A DNA stretch of 64,000 nt from Pseudomonas sp. LP_7_YM (GCF_004364435.1 NZ_SOCT01000005.1:62001-126000); one strand, 5' to 3'; shown: positions 19,048 to 28,865, counted from the stretch's first letter. The notes: generated by a model from the sequence alone, not told the origin. Translations and numbers: made by a program.

Positions 19048-21333
19048 ATGAATGATTTGGCCAATTCATCGATGAGCGAAAAGTCCCCGCCCGGGCGTAT
19101 TGACTTCAATACCCCGGAGCTGCAACGCAAGCGTCGTATCCGTGCGCTCAAAGACCGCCTGACGCGCTGGTACGTGCTAGTGGGCGGGCTCGCCGTTCTC
19201 GCTGCGATCACCTTGATCTTCTTTTATCTGGCCTATGTCGTCGCGCCCTTGTTTCAAGGTGCGAAACTCATCCCGCAGAACGTACAAACGCCGGTCTGGC
19301 TGCAGGACGCTGGCAAGCCGATGGTGCTGGCCATCGAAGAACAGAATCAGATTGCCATGCGTGTGTCCGACAAGGGTGAAGTGCTGTTCTTGAGCATCGT
19401 CGATGGCCGCGAGCTGTCCCGGATGACGCTGCCTGTGCCAGCGGGCGCTCACGTGACCTCCGTCGCTCAGGATCAGCCGGGCAAACCGCTGGTTGCGGTG
19501 GGTCTGTCCAATGGTAGGGTGCTGGTGTTCAAGCACGTCTATCCCGTCAGCTATCCGCAAAACCAAAAGACTATTACCCCGACCGTCAGTTGGCCCTATG
19601 GTCAGACGCCGCTGGTGCTGGATGAAGAAGGGCGGGCGCTGGAGCGTGTGAGTCTGAACGCCAGCGATACCACGCTGATTCTGGCGGGCGCGACCGGCAC
19701 GCAGTTGCATGTGCTGTCTTTGAGCCAGACAGACGACCTGATGACCGGCCAGACCACCCACGAGCAAAGCCGCATCGCGCTGCCGCAGCTGTCAGCGAAG
19801 GTTAAAGCCATTTACGTCGATCCCCGTCAGCAGTGGCTTTACGTGATCAATGGGCGCGCCCAGGCTGACGTGTTCAACCTTCAGGACCGCACGCTCAACG
19901 GGCGCTACAAATTGCTCGAAGATGCCGACGCCCAAACCACTGCAAGCGCGCAGCTGGTCGGCGGGATCTCGTTGATGATTGGCAGTTCAAGAGGCAACAT
20001 CGCCCAGTGGTTCATGGCCCGTGACGTCGACGGCGAAATGCGGTTGCAGCACATTCGTGACTTCAGAATGAGTGGCGCGCCGATTTCACAGATCATTGCC
20101 GAGCAACGCCGCAAGGGTTTCATCGCAATGGACACCTCCGGCAAGCTGGGCGTTTTCCACAGCACTGCGCATCGCACGCTGCTGGTTGACCCGGTTGCCA
20201 GCGGCCCGGCTGTGATGGGCCTGTCGCCCCGTGCAGACCGCATCCTCGTCGAAGACAACGGCAGGCTGCTGCCGCTGACGCTGAACAATCCACACCCGGA
20301 AGTCTCGTGGAGCGTGTTGTGGGACAAGGTCTGGTACGAGAACTACGACGCGCCCAAATACATCTGGCAATCCACGGCCGCCAACAGTGATTTCGAGCCC
20401 AAGCTGAGTCTGGCGCCGCTGACCTACGGCACGCTAAAAGCTGCGTTCTATGCCATGTTGCTGGCTGCGCCGTTGGCCGTTGCCGCTGCGATCTATACCG
20501 CGTATTTCATGGCCCCCGGCATGCGGCGCAAGGTCAAGCCGGTGATCGAGCTGATGGAAGCGATGCCGACGGTGATCCTCGGTTTTTTTGCCGGATTGTT
20601 CCTGGCGCCTTATCTGGAGGGGCACTTGCCGGGGATTTTCAGTCTGCTGATCCTCACCCCGATTGCCATTTTGCTGGTGGGCTTTGTGTGGGCTCGTTTG
20701 CCTGACTCGATTCGCTTGCGGGTGCCCGATGGCTGGGAAAGCGCGATTCTGATCCCGGTCATTCTGCTGGTGGGCTGGGGTTCACTGGGCATGAGTCCGC
20801 ACATGGAGAACTGGTTCTTCGGCGGCGACATGCGCTCCTGGATCACCAATGATCTGGGCATTGCCTACGATCAGCGCAACGCTCTGGTGGTGGGATTGGC
20901 AATGGGCTTTGCAGTCATTCCCAACATTTATTCGATTGCCGAAGATGCTGTATTCAGCGTGCCACGCGGCTTGACCCTGGGCTCGCTGGCCCTCGGCGCG
21001 ACGCCTTGGCAAACCCTGACCCGCGTCGTGATCCTGACCGCCAGCCCCGGCATCTTCTCGGCGTTGATGATCGGCATGGGCCGTGCGGTCGGCGAAACCA
21101 TGATCGTGCTGATGGCCACCGGCAATACGCCGATCATGGACATGAACCTGTTCGAAGGCATGCGTACGCTGGCAGCTAACGTCGCGGTGGAAATGCCGGA
21201 GTCGGAAGTGGGCGGCAGTCATTACCGGGTGTTGTTCCTCGCGGCGCTGGTGCTGCTGATGTTTACGTTCGTCATGAATACCTTGGCAGAGCTGATCCGT
21301 CAGCGCCTGCGCAAGAAGTATTCCTCTCTCTAG
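19048..21333 (+). CDS. pstC: Phosphate ABC transporter permease PstC, with large periplasmic insert
   Basis: One of the two permease subunits of the high-affinity phosphate importer. The 761-residue protein is more than twice the E. coli PstC length. After a first membrane helix at about residues 40-64 comes a hydrophilic, repeat-like (beta-propeller-looking) region of about 390 residues. The conventional permease helices begin near residue 460, with the ABC permease EAA loop around GLTLGSLALGATPWQTLTR. I chose ATG 19048 because AGGG lies seven bases upstream. The open frame begins at a GTG two codons earlier. Enlarged PstC proteins are known in pseudomonads. The role of the insert is not clear. 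Confidence 0.93.
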   Translation: MNDLANSSMSEKSPPGRIDFNTPELQRKRRIRALKDRLTRWYVLVGGLAVLAAITLIFFYLAYVVAPLFQGAKLIPQNVQTPVWLQDAGKPMVLAIEEQNQIAMRVSDKGEVLFLSIVDGRELSRMTLPVPAGAHVTSVAQDQPGKPLVAVGLSNGRVLVFKHVYPVSYPQNQKTITPTVSWPYGQTPLVLDEEGRALERVSLNASDTTLILAGATGTQLHVLSLSQTDDLMTGQTTHEQSRIALPQLSAKVKAIYVDPRQQWLYVINGRAQADVFNLQDRTLNGRYKLLEDADAQTTASAQLVGGISLMIGSSRGNIAQWFMARDVDGEMRLQHIRDFRMSGAPISQIIAEQRRKGFIAMDTSGKLGVFHSTAHRTLLVDPVASGPAVMGLSPRADRILVEDNGRLLPLTLNNPHPEVSWSVLWDKVWYENYDAPKYIWQSTAANSDFEPKLSLAPLTYGTLKAAFYAMLLAAPLAVAAAIYTAYFMAPGMRRKVKPVIELMEAMPTVILGFFAGLFLAPYLEGHLPGIFSLLILTPIAILLVGFVWARLPDSIRLRVPDGWESAILIPVILLVGWGSLGMSPHMENWFFGGDMRSWITNDLGIAYDQRNALVVGLAMGFAVIPNIYSIAEDAVFSVPRGLTLGSLALGATPWQTLTRVVILTASPGIFSALMIGMGRAVGETMIVLMATGNTPIMDMNLFEGMRTLAANVAVEMPESEVGGSHYRVLFLAALVLLMFTFVMNTLAELIRQRLRKKYSSL

Positions 21334-21348
21334 GGCAGGCAGAAACCG

Positions 21349-23019
21349 ATGAAAAAAGCCTCCCTCAAGCATTGGTTCAACAGTGGCGCCCCTGGTGTCT
21401 GGATAAGCGCGGGTGCGGTTTCCATTGCCGTGATCATGACCATCGGCCTGCTGGCAGTACTGGCCGTGCGCGGTTTGGGGCATTTCTGGCCAGCGGACGT
21501 AATTTCCGCCCACTACGACGTCCCCGGCCAGCCGCGGCAGGTGCTGGTGGGCGAGCGGGTGCAGTCCGAAGAGGTGCCGCGTGCGCGCCTCAGGGGCGCC
21601 GGATTACCGGTTCCTGCTCAAGGGCCCGAATCCATGACCCGCGAGCTATTGAAGGTGGGTAACCGCGACCTCAACCCCAGCGACTTCACTTGGGTCATCG
21701 GTCAATGGCTGACCGAACAGAGCCGGCCTGCCGAACTGATGACCGTCGAGCGACGCGAGTGGGGCAACTTCTATGGCTATCTGGTCAACATCAAGCAAGA
21801 CGGCAGAATCATCGCAGAAGGCGAGGCCGCTTGGCCGCAATTGCGCGAACGCATTGCGCGGGTGCAGCAGATTGCCAAAGAGCTGGGTGGCTTGGAAAAG
21901 ACCGACATCGGGGCGATCAACCACGGCATCGAACGTCTGCGATTGCAAGCTCGCAAGCTGGAACTCAAGGGTCGCCTGAGCGCCGAGGCACAGGCAGACA
22001 TGGCCATCGAGCGCGCTGAATACGATGCGCGCTACAAGGACATCGAGGCGCGTGTGGGGGCGCTATACGCCGACTTCAATCGCGACAGCCTGGTTGCCCG
22101 TGACGCCACCGGCAAAGAAATCGAAATCAGTCTGGGTAGCGTGGTTCACGCCTATCAGCCCAATGCAATGAGTGTTGCGAGCAAGCTGGGTTTCTATTTT
22201 CAGAAGCTCTGGGAATTCCTTAGCGATGACCCGCGTGAGGCTAATACCGAAGGCGGGATCTTCCCGGCTATTTTCGGCACGGTGATGATGACGCTGATCA
22301 TGGCTGTGATCGTGACGCCATTCGGCGTGCTGGCAGCGGTCTACCTGCGCGAGTATGCGCGTCAGGGTCCGGTGACGCGGCTGATCCGTATTGCCGTGAA
22401 CAACCTGGCGGGCATTCCGGCCATTGTCTATGGCGTGTTTGGTCTAGGGTTCTTCGTATATGTGCTGGGTGGCTCACTGGACCGGTTGTTCTTTGCCGAG
22501 GCACTGCCCGCGCCTACTTTTGGTACGCCGGGTTTGCTTTGGGCCTCGCTGACCCTGGCGCTGCTCGCAGTGCCAGTGGTGATTGTCGCGACCGAAGAGG
22601 GGCTTGCGCGGATTCCGTTGAGCCTGCGTGAAGGATCGCTGGCCTTGGGCGCCACCAAGGCCGAGACGCTGTGGAAGATCGTACTGCCCATGGCCAGCCC
22701 GGCGATGATGACCGGGCTGATTCTGGCCGTGGCCCGCGCTGCCGGAGAGGTTGCGCCGCTGATGCTGGTCGGTGTGGTGAAGATGGCGCCGTCGCTGCCG
22801 CTGGATGGCAATTACCCGTATCTGCATCTGGACCAGAAGATCATGCACCTGGGTTTCCACATCTATGACGTCGGCTTTCAGAGCCCCAACGTCGAGGCCG
22901 CGCGGCCACTGGTTTACGCCACGGCACTGTTGCTGGTGCTGGTGATCGCACTGCTGAACCTGTCGGCAGTGTTCATCCGCAACCGTCTGCGCGAGAAGTA
23001 CAAGGCGTTTGATGGGTAG
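21349..23019 (+). CDS. pstA: Phosphate ABC transporter permease PstA, with periplasmic insert
   Basis: The second permease subunit, 556 residues against about 300 in E. coli. A first helix (about 17-45) is followed by a roughly 250-residue hydrophilic section with a charged helical stretch (IERLRLQARKLELKGR region). The five-helix permease core begins near residue 300, with the EAA motif in LREGSLALGATKAETLWK. The insert in both PstC and PstA suggests the two extracytoplasmic parts interact. It lies 15 bp after pstC in the same operon. Confidence 0.93.
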   Translation: MKKASLKHWFNSGAPGVWISAGAVSIAVIMTIGLLAVLAVRGLGHFWPADVISAHYDVPGQPRQVLVGERVQSEEVPRARLRGAGLPVPAQGPESMTRELLKVGNRDLNPSDFTWVIGQWLTEQSRPAELMTVERREWGNFYGYLVNIKQDGRIIAEGEAAWPQLRERIARVQQIAKELGGLEKTDIGAINHGIERLRLQARKLELKGRLSAEAQADMAIERAEYDARYKDIEARVGALYADFNRDSLVARDATGKEIEISLGSVVHAYQPNAMSVASKLGFYFQKLWEFLSDDPREANTEGGIFPAIFGTVMMTLIMAVIVTPFGVLAAVYLREYARQGPVTRLIRIAVNNLAGIPAIVYGVFGLGFFVYVLGGSLDRLFFAEALPAPTFGTPGLLWASLTLALLAVPVVIVATEEGLARIPLSLREGSLALGATKAETLWKIVLPMASPAMMTGLILAVARAAGEVAPLMLVGVVKMAPSLPLDGNYPYLHLDQKIMHLGFHIYDVGFQSPNVEAARPLVYATALLLVLVIALLNLSAVFIRNRLREKYKAFDG

Positions 23020-23040
23020 CCAGCTTCGAGCCTGAAGCTA

Positions 23041-23090
23041 CAAGCGGCAAGCTAAACACCGCGCTGTTTCCATACCAGACTTGCCGCTTG
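23041..23090. repeat. Inverted repeat element between pstA and pstB
   Basis: CAAGCGGCAAG (23041-23051) and CTTGCCGCTTG (23080-23090) are perfect 11-bp arms around a 28-nt centre, flanked by further GAAGCT-rich partial repeats. The same core occurs at 47661-47700, so this looks like a dispersed intergenic repeat family inserted inside the pst operon. Confidence 0.6.
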
Positions 23091-23130
23091 CAGTGTGAAG
23101 CTCGCAGCGACGAACGAAGTGAGACCAGAT

Positions 23131-23961
23131 ATGCAAGATCCCCATACCCACGGCATCAAAATGTCGGCATTGGGCCGCAAGCGCCAGGGGCTGGACCTGG
23201 CCAGTGAAGAAGTAGCGCTGCAAGTGCCGGGCCTGAATCTGTTTTACGGCGAGAAACAGGTGTTGTACGACATTCGCATGAACATCCCGAAGCAGCGGGT
23301 GACGTCGTTCATCGGCCCGTCGGGCTGTGGCAAATCGACCTTGCTGCGCACCTTCAACCGCATGAACGATCTGGTGGACGACTGCCGCGTGCAGGGCGAG
23401 GTCAAGCTCTACGGCCACGACATCTACACCAAGGGCGAAGACGTCGCCGAACTGCGTCGGCGTGTGGGCATGGTGTTCCAGAAGCCCAATCCGTTTCCCA
23501 AGACCGTCTATGAAAACGTGGTCTATGGATTGCGGATTCAGGGCATCAACAAAAAGCGTGCGCTCGACGAGGCGGTGGAGTGGGCGTTGCGTGGCGCGGC
23601 GCTGTGGGATGAGGTCAAGGACCGCCTGCATGAATCAGCTCTCGGTCTTTCAGGTGGTCAGCAGCAACGTCTGGTCATTGCCCGCACCATCGCCGTCGAG
23701 CCGGAGGTGCTCCTGCTCGATGAACCCTGTTCGGCGCTCGATCCGATTTCGACGTTAAAAGTTGAAGAGCTGATCTACGAACTGAAATCCAGATACACCA
23801 TTGTGATTGTTACCCACAACATGCAGCAGGCGGCGCGCGTGTCGGATTACACCGCCTTTCTGTACATGGGCAAGGTGGTCGAGTTCGGTGACACCGACAC
23901 GTTGTTCACCAATCCGACCAAAAAACAGACTGAAGACTACATAACCGGTCGTTACGGCTAA
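23131..23961 (+). CDS. pstB: Phosphate ABC transporter ATP-binding protein
   Basis: The ATPase of the phosphate importer. From ATG 23131 the protein has 276 residues, with Walker [10 protein letters not shown], the Q-loop [10 protein letters not shown], the ABC signature LSGGQQQRL, Walker [14 protein letters not shown] and switch His in [12 protein letters not shown]. The upstream in-frame residues from 23095 come from the repeat element and are unlikely to be translated. About 110 bp separates it from pstA, unusually long for this operon because of the repeat. Confidence 0.95.
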   Translation: MQDPHTHGIKMSALGRKRQGLDLASEEVALQVPGLNLFYGEKQVLYDIRMNIPKQRVTSFIGPSGCGKSTLLRTFNRMNDLVDDCRVQGEVKLYGHDIYTKGEDVAELRRRVGMVFQKPNPFPKTVYENVVYGLRIQGINKKRALDEAVEWALRGAALWDEVKDRLHESALGLSGGQQQRLVIARTIAVEPEVLLLDEPCSALDPISTLKVEELIYELKSRYTIVIVTHNMQQAARVSDYTAFLYMGKVVEFGDTDTLFTNPTKKQTEDYITGRYG

Positions 23962-24015
23962 GGCGTGTTTCGTCAGCCCTGAACCCTCGCGTAATCAATC
24001 GGATGGACACTGAGC

Positions 24016-24774
24016 ATGATCAAAGACAGCCATACACATCACATCTCCCAGCAGTTCAACGCTGAACTGGAAGAAGTTCGCAGCCACCTGCTGGAAATGG
24101 GTGGGTTGGTAGAGAAGCAAGTCAACGATGCGGTCACTGCGCTGATCGAGGCCGATTCGGGCCTGGCCCAGCGGGTTCGCGAAGTCGACGACCGCATCAA
24201 CCAGATGGAGCGCAACATCGACGAGGAATGCCTGCGCATCCTGGCCCGTCGTCAACCTGCGGCTTCGGACCTGCGTCTGATCATCAGCATCTCCAAGTCG
24301 GTGATCGACCTTGAGCGTATCGGAGACGAGTCCACCAAGATCGCCCGTCGCGCCATCCAGCTGTGTGAAGAAGGCGAATCGCCACGCGGGTATGTGGAAG
24401 TGCGTCACATCAGTGACCAGGTCAGCAAAATGGTCCGGGACGCGCTCGACTCTTTTGCCCGTTTCGACGCCGATCTGGCGCTCTCGGTTGCGCAATACGA
24501 CAAGAACATCGACCGCGAGTACAAGACCGCGCTGCGTGAGCTGGTCACCTATATGATGGAAGACCCGCGTTCGATCTCGCGCGTGCTTAATGTGATCTGG
24601 GTCCTGCGTTCGCTGGAGCGCATCGGCGACCATGCGCGTAATATCTCGGAGCTGGTGATTTATCTGGTGCGCGGCACCGACGTCCGTCACATGGGGCTCA
24701 AGCGTATGCAGCAGGAAGTCAAAGGCCTGTCTGCCGAAATTCCTAATGTTCCGGACGCACCTGACGATAAGTAA
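24016..24774 (+). CDS. phoU: Phosphate signalling protein PhoU
   Basis: Cytoplasmic/peripheral membrane regulator linking the Pst transporter to PhoR and repressing the Pho response at high phosphate. The 252-residue sequence contains two PhoU repeats, each with the family E/DxxxD metal-binding pattern (IERIGDESTKIARR and LERIGDHARNISELVIYLV). It follows pstB by 55 bp and ends with a strong terminator, closing the pstSCAB-phoU unit. Confidence 0.95.
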   Translation: MIKDSHTHHISQQFNAELEEVRSHLLEMGGLVEKQVNDAVTALIEADSGLAQRVREVDDRINQMERNIDEECLRILARRQPAASDLRLIISISKSVIDLERIGDESTKIARRAIQLCEEGESPRGYVEVRHISDQVSKMVRDALDSFARFDADLALSVAQYDKNIDREYKTALRELVTYMMEDPRSISRVLNVIWVLRSLERIGDHARNISELVIYLVRGTDVRHMGLKRMQQEVKGLSAEIPNVPDAPDDK

Positions 24775-24787
24775 GATTGCCTGAGAA

Positions 24788-24818
24788 AAAATGCCTGGCG
24801 ACCGCCGGGCTTTTTTTT
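24788..24818 (+). terminator. Intrinsic terminator of the pst-phoU operon
   Basis: GCCTGGC pairs with GCCGGGC around a short GACC loop (one G-U pair), followed by eight T. It lies about 20 bp after the phoU stop. Confidence 0.85.
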
Positions 24819-24957
24819 GAGGATTGAACCGTTTTCCGGTCGCCTATTTTTCTGTCACCCGCGAATAAATGTCCCGGTGTCGTCAAACAATTTGGCAGTT
24901 GGCCACCAGCCAGCGATATGCTCGCCATTTGCGGTGAACACGCCATCAGGAGCGTCG

Positions 24958-25854
24958 ATGAGTAAAGTCAGTGTATTGGTGGTGGATGATGCGCCGTTTA
25001 TCCGCGATCTGGTCAAGAAAGGGCTGCGTAACGCCTTTCCCGGCGTAGCGCTGGAAGACGCAGTCAATGGTCGTAAAGCCCAGATTCTGCTGAGCAAAGA
25101 GGTCTTTGACCTGGTGTTGTGCGATTGGGAAATGCCCGAAATGTCCGGGCTCGAATTGCTGACATGGTGTCGTCAGCAAGAAAGCCTGAAGGGTATGCCG
25201 TTCATCATGGTGACCAGTCGGGGCGACAAGGAAAACGTCATTCAGGCGATCCAGGCCGGCGTTTCCGACTTCATCGGCAAGCCATTCACCAATGAGCAAT
25301 TGCTGACCAAAGTCAAAAAGGCCCTGCACAAGGTCGGCAAGCTGGAGGCACTGATGTCCACCGCTCCGGCCCGGGTGAACTCGGCATTTGGCAACGATTC
25401 CCTGGGTGCATTGACCGGGAACCGACCTGAAGTCGTTGCCGCGACGGCGAACGTTACGTCGTCTGCACAACCTGCGACCAAGCCTGCTGCTCAGCCTGCA
25501 GCTTCGAAGGAGCCGACAGGCCGCGGCCAGGGGCAATTGCGCCTGCCCAATGGCACCCAGCAATGTGTGATCAAGGCGCTGACGCTCAAGGAAGCCTCGC
25601 TGCTGGTGCGTCGCACCGAGAGCCTACCGCAGATTCTGGACAGCGCCGTGCTCGATCTGGAGCAGGGCGAGAACGCTGAGGTCGCCCGACTGAACGGCTA
25701 CCTGCATGCCATCGCCGCTTTCGAGCAAAAGCCGGACAGCGACTGGCTGCAACTGACTTTCCGCTTCGTCGACCAAGACACCCAGAAGCTCGATTACCTG
25801 TCGCGCCTGATTGCCCGAGGGACGGCTCTGAAGCATTTCGTGCCAGGCGCCTAG
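24958..25854 (+). CDS. Response regulator with C-terminal PilZ-like domain
   Basis: A 298-residue two-domain protein. Residues 1-125 form a CheY-like receiver with acidic pair Asp10-Asp11, phospho-acceptor Asp56 in LCDWEMPEM and Lys in the GKPF motif. A flexible Ala/Pro/Thr linker (about 140-190) follows. The C-terminal region (from about 195, GQLRLPNGTQQCVIKALTLKEASLLV) resembles a PilZ domain, but I do not see a clear RxxxR c-di-GMP motif. ATG 24958 has AGGAG before it. Its partner histidine kinase is not nearby, and PhoR is paired with PhoB. Chemotaxis/motility or c-di-GMP roles are inference. Confidence 0.75.
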   Translation: MSKVSVLVVDDAPFIRDLVKKGLRNAFPGVALEDAVNGRKAQILLSKEVFDLVLCDWEMPEMSGLELLTWCRQQESLKGMPFIMVTSRGDKENVIQAIQAGVSDFIGKPFTNEQLLTKVKKALHKVGKLEALMSTAPARVNSAFGNDSLGALTGNRPEVVAATANVTSSAQPATKPAAQPAASKEPTGRGQGQLRLPNGTQQCVIKALTLKEASLLVRRTESLPQILDSAVLDLEQGENAEVARLNGYLHAIAAFEQKPDSDWLQLTFRFVDQDTQKLDYLSRLIARGTALKHFVPGA

Positions 25855-26248
25855 GTCGCCTGAGCGCTGTTCACTGTCGCGTGCTGGCGAGTGCGTAAGT
25901 GTCAGTACCAGAGACGCTGGCTGATGCCTCCAGGTTAGCCAGCCGGCCAGCGCTTGCAGGTAAGCGGCGTACCTGAGGCAATAGCGGTCCGCTGTGGGAA
26001 CGAACTCATTCGCGAGACGCCAATACCTTCGACTCTGTTGGCTGTGTCGCATTGCACGCATCAGCTCGCGCCATGAGGTGTGGGCGCGACATGCTCCCCT
26101 CCCAGCATAGGATTGCAAAACCCTTTCATGCCTGATCTGACGCGGTTTCCTTGACGCCCTGTCTATTGCCGATTGATACGGATAAGCCCATTTCGCCCGG
26201 ATTCGCTGTTAGGCTTGCCCCCATCATCCCTACGTCAGGCCCGTCCAG
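25855..26248. other. Intergenic region with one REP copy
   Basis: A 394-bp gap with no supported gene. A REP-type copy (CTGTGGGAACGAACTCATTC) lies at 25992-26018. The remainder shows no convincing terminator or small ORF. Promoters for the downstream M23 gene probably lie near its 3' end. Confidence 0.5.
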
Positions 26249-27157
26249 ATGTTAGAGCGCTTGCTGGTCGTGTGTGCGTTGCTCCTGGCTGCTCAATCGG
26301 CCGCCGCCGTGACCATTTACAGATTCACCGACGCTAACGGAGTGGTTTCGTTTACCGACCAGGCCGTTCCCGGTGCGCAGGTAATGAAGCTCCGCGAGCG
26401 CATGGTCGAGCGTATCGACAGCCAGGTTAGGCTGAACGTGAAAAAGTCCAAAGGCACCGACAGCCTTTATGTGCGCAACGACCTGTATGCGCCTGTGGAG
26501 ATCGAGCTGAGGCTTTCAGGCGTGAAGAACGTAGTGGGCGTTACCGATCAGGTCATCCGCCGTACCCTTGCTGCGCGCAGCAATGAACGCTTGATCGCAC
26601 TCAGCCCGCTTACGGCTGGTAAAGCCATGGCCTACAAACCAAGCCTGCGCTCCATCGTTGGCGACCCGCAACGCGACATTTCCGGCAATGGCTTCGCGTA
26701 CCGGTATCCGCTGCCGTGGGTAGGTGGCCCGTTCCGCATCAGTCAGGGCCCGAATGGCGCGTACAGTCATGTGGGTGCCAAGAGCCGATACGCCATCGAC
26801 ATTGCCATGCCTGAGGGCACACCGATAATCGCTGCGCGCAGCGGTACGGTGATCAAGGCCGAAAACAGTCAGACAGGCCGGGGCGCTAATCCATCGGGCA
26901 ATTTCGTGCGAATCCTGCATGACGACGGCACGATGGGCGTCTATCTGCATCTTCAGCAAGGCTCGGTCAGCGTCAAGGAGGGCGAGCGGGTCGCCGTGGG
27001 TACGCCGCTGGGGCGTTCGGGCAACACCGGCAACAGTACCGGGCCGCACCTGCACTTCGTGGTGCAGCGCAATGTCGGGCTGGCGCTGGAGTCGATTCCT
27101 TACGAATTCGCCCAGCCGGTGCAAAGCCTGCCTAATTTCGCGATTGGAGGGAATTGA
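26249..27157 (+). CDS. M23-family (LytM) peptidoglycan metallopeptidase with DUF4124-like N-terminus
   Basis: A 302-residue exported protein. After the signal peptide (LLVVCALLLAAQSAAA) comes a DUF4124-like segment, VTIYRFTDANGVVSFTDQAVPG. The C-terminal half is an M23 endopeptidase domain: His in YSHVGAKSRYAIDIAMPEG with the zinc-ligand Asp, and the PHLHF motif near residue 270. All catalytic positions seem present, so it may cut peptidoglycan crosslinks or regulate amidases. It stands alone between two gaps containing REP elements. Confidence 0.88.
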   Translation: MLERLLVVCALLLAAQSAAAVTIYRFTDANGVVSFTDQAVPGAQVMKLRERMVERIDSQVRLNVKKSKGTDSLYVRNDLYAPVEIELRLSGVKNVVGVTDQVIRRTLAARSNERLIALSPLTAGKAMAYKPSLRSIVGDPQRDISGNGFAYRYPLPWVGGPFRISQGPNGAYSHVGAKSRYAIDIAMPEGTPIIAARSGTVIKAENSQTGRGANPSGNFVRILHDDGTMGVYLHLQQGSVSVKEGERVAVGTPLGRSGNTGNSTGPHLHFVVQRNVGLALESIPYEFAQPVQSLPNFAIGGN

Positions 27158-27177
27158 TACCAACGGGTGTCATATGC

Positions 27178-27275
27178 CCCGGCGGGAGCAAATTCATTCG
27201 CGATGCGCACGTGTTCCGATACAGATGTGTCGGCATGTAATGCCCTCTTGGGAATGTATTCGCTTCCACAGAGGC
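27178..27275. repeat. REPIN: two inverted REP copies
   Basis: A forward copy (CGGGAGCAAATTCATTCGCG at 27182 onward) and a reverse copy (GGAATGTATTCGCTTCCACA near 27250) form a paired element between the convergent M23 and CorC-like genes. Confidence 0.75.
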
Positions 27276-27426
27276 CCGCGGTCAACGCTGGGTTCTTCAG
27301 TGCAACACAGTTGCCGTCAGAGCACGCTTGCCCGCGATGGCGGTCCGTCTCGAAAACCTCTTCGACTGACACCACACTTAGCCAGCAAGCGCGCTCCTGT
27401 ATTGACAGTGATTCTTTAAAGCGACA

Positions 27427-28767
27427 TCAATCCAGCTTCAACACCTTTGCCAGCACGATCTTCGGGCCTTTCATCTTTTTGATAATGATGCGCAGGCCTT
27501 CGATTTCCATGACCTCCTCTTCGCCGGGAACGCGCTTGAGGCTGTCGTAGATAAGACCCGCCAGCGTCTCGGCCTCGACGTGGTCCAGGTCAATGCCCAG
27601 CAGGCGCTCGACCTTGAACAGCGGCGTGTCGCCACGCACCAGCAGCTTGCCCGGCTGATACGCCAGAATGCCGCGTTCGGCCTTGCGGTGTTCGTCCTGA
27701 ATATCGCCGACCAGCACCTCCAGCACATCTTCCATGGTCAGGTAGCCAATCACTTTCCCATCGGCTTCCTCCACCAGCGCAAAGTGTGCACCGCCCTGAC
27801 GGAACTGCTCAAGCAGGCGCGACAGGGGCATGTGCTTGGAAACCCGCTCCAGCGGTCGCGTCAGCTCGGCCAGGTTGAACGACTCGGGAATATGATCCAG
27901 CGCGGCCAGTTCAAGCAGCAAATCCTTGATGTGCAGCAGACCAACGAACTCGCCACGCTCGGCGTCATACACCGGATAGCGGCTGAATTTGTGGCGGCGA
28001 AACAGTGCAAGGATTTCCTTGAGTGGCGCATTGAAGTCCAGCGTCACCAGGTCTTCCCGGGAGTTGGCCCAATCCACCACTTCCAGCTCGCCCATTTCCA
28101 CGGCAGAAGCCAACACGCGCATACCTTGGTCGCTGGGGTCCTGACCGCGGCTGGAGTGCAGGATCAGCTTGAGTTCTTCGCGGCTGTAATGGTGCTCGTG
28201 ATGCGGGCCGGGTTCGCCCTGACCTGCTACGCGCAGAATGCCGTTGGCGCTGGCATTGAGCAGGTAAATCGCCGGGTACATGGTCCAGTAAAAGAGGTAA
28301 AGCGGAACGGCCGTCCACAGCGACAGCAGTTCGGGCTTGCGAATGGCCCAGGATTTGGGCGCCAGTTCACCGACCACAATGTGCAGATAGGAAATGACGA
28401 AGAAAGCTGTGAAGAACGAAACGCCTTTGACGACTTCCGGCGAATTCACCCCCAGCATTTCCAGCAGCGGCGCGAGCAAATGCGCGAAGGCGGGTTCACC
28501 CACCCAGCCAAGGCCCAGGGAGGCGAGGGTGATACCCAGCTGGCAGGCCGAGAGGTAGGCGTCCAGCTGACTGTGAACCGTACGCAGGATACGACCGCGC
28601 CAGCCGTTTTTCTCGGCGATGCCCTCCACGCGGGTGGAGCGCAGTTTGACCATGGCGAACTCTGCGGCAACGAAAAATCCGTTGAGCAGCACCAGAATCA
28701 TTGCGAAGAGAATCATGCCGAAGTCGGCGACAATTGAAGCCAGGCTAATACCAGGGGAAGGGTCCAT
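27427..28767 (-). CDS. HlyC/CorC (CNNM-type) family membrane transporter/efflux protein
   Basis: A 446-residue inner-membrane protein with the architecture DUF21/CNNM (four helices in residues about 10-170, including LVLLNGFFVAAEFAMVKLRSTR), two CBS domains (about 210-340, with VGYLTMEDVLEVLVGDIQDE-type CBS-pair end) and a C-terminal CorC_HlyC domain. The family is associated with Mg2+/Co2+ homeostasis. It lies downstream of phoR on the same strand with a 98-bp gap, so it may be co-transcribed with phoB-phoR. Confidence 0.9.
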   Translation of the reverse strand: MDPSPGISLASIVADFGMILFAMILVLLNGFFVAAEFAMVKLRSTRVEGIAEKNGWRGRILRTVHSQLDAYLSACQLGITLASLGLGWVGEPAFAHLLAPLLEMLGVNSPEVVKGVSFFTAFFVISYLHIVVGELAPKSWAIRKPELLSLWTAVPLYLFYWTMYPAIYLLNASANGILRVAGQGEPGPHHEHHYSREELKLILHSSRGQDPSDQGMRVLASAVEMGELEVVDWANSREDLVTLDFNAPLKEILALFRRHKFSRYPVYDAERGEFVGLLHIKDLLLELAALDHIPESFNLAELTRPLERVSKHMPLSRLLEQFRQGGAHFALVEEADGKVIGYLTMEDVLEVLVGDIQDEHRKAERGILAYQPGKLLVRGDTPLFKVERLLGIDLDHVEAETLAGLIYDSLKRVPGEEEVMEIEGLRIIIKKMKGPKIVLAKVLKLD

Positions 28768-28865
28768 GATGGAGTTTTGCAGGTTCCGTTTTGAATAAGG
28801 ATGAAATTAACCCTCTCAAATGGAGGGCATAAGCGATGCAATTTAGCGGCTATCCGCTACGTTTG

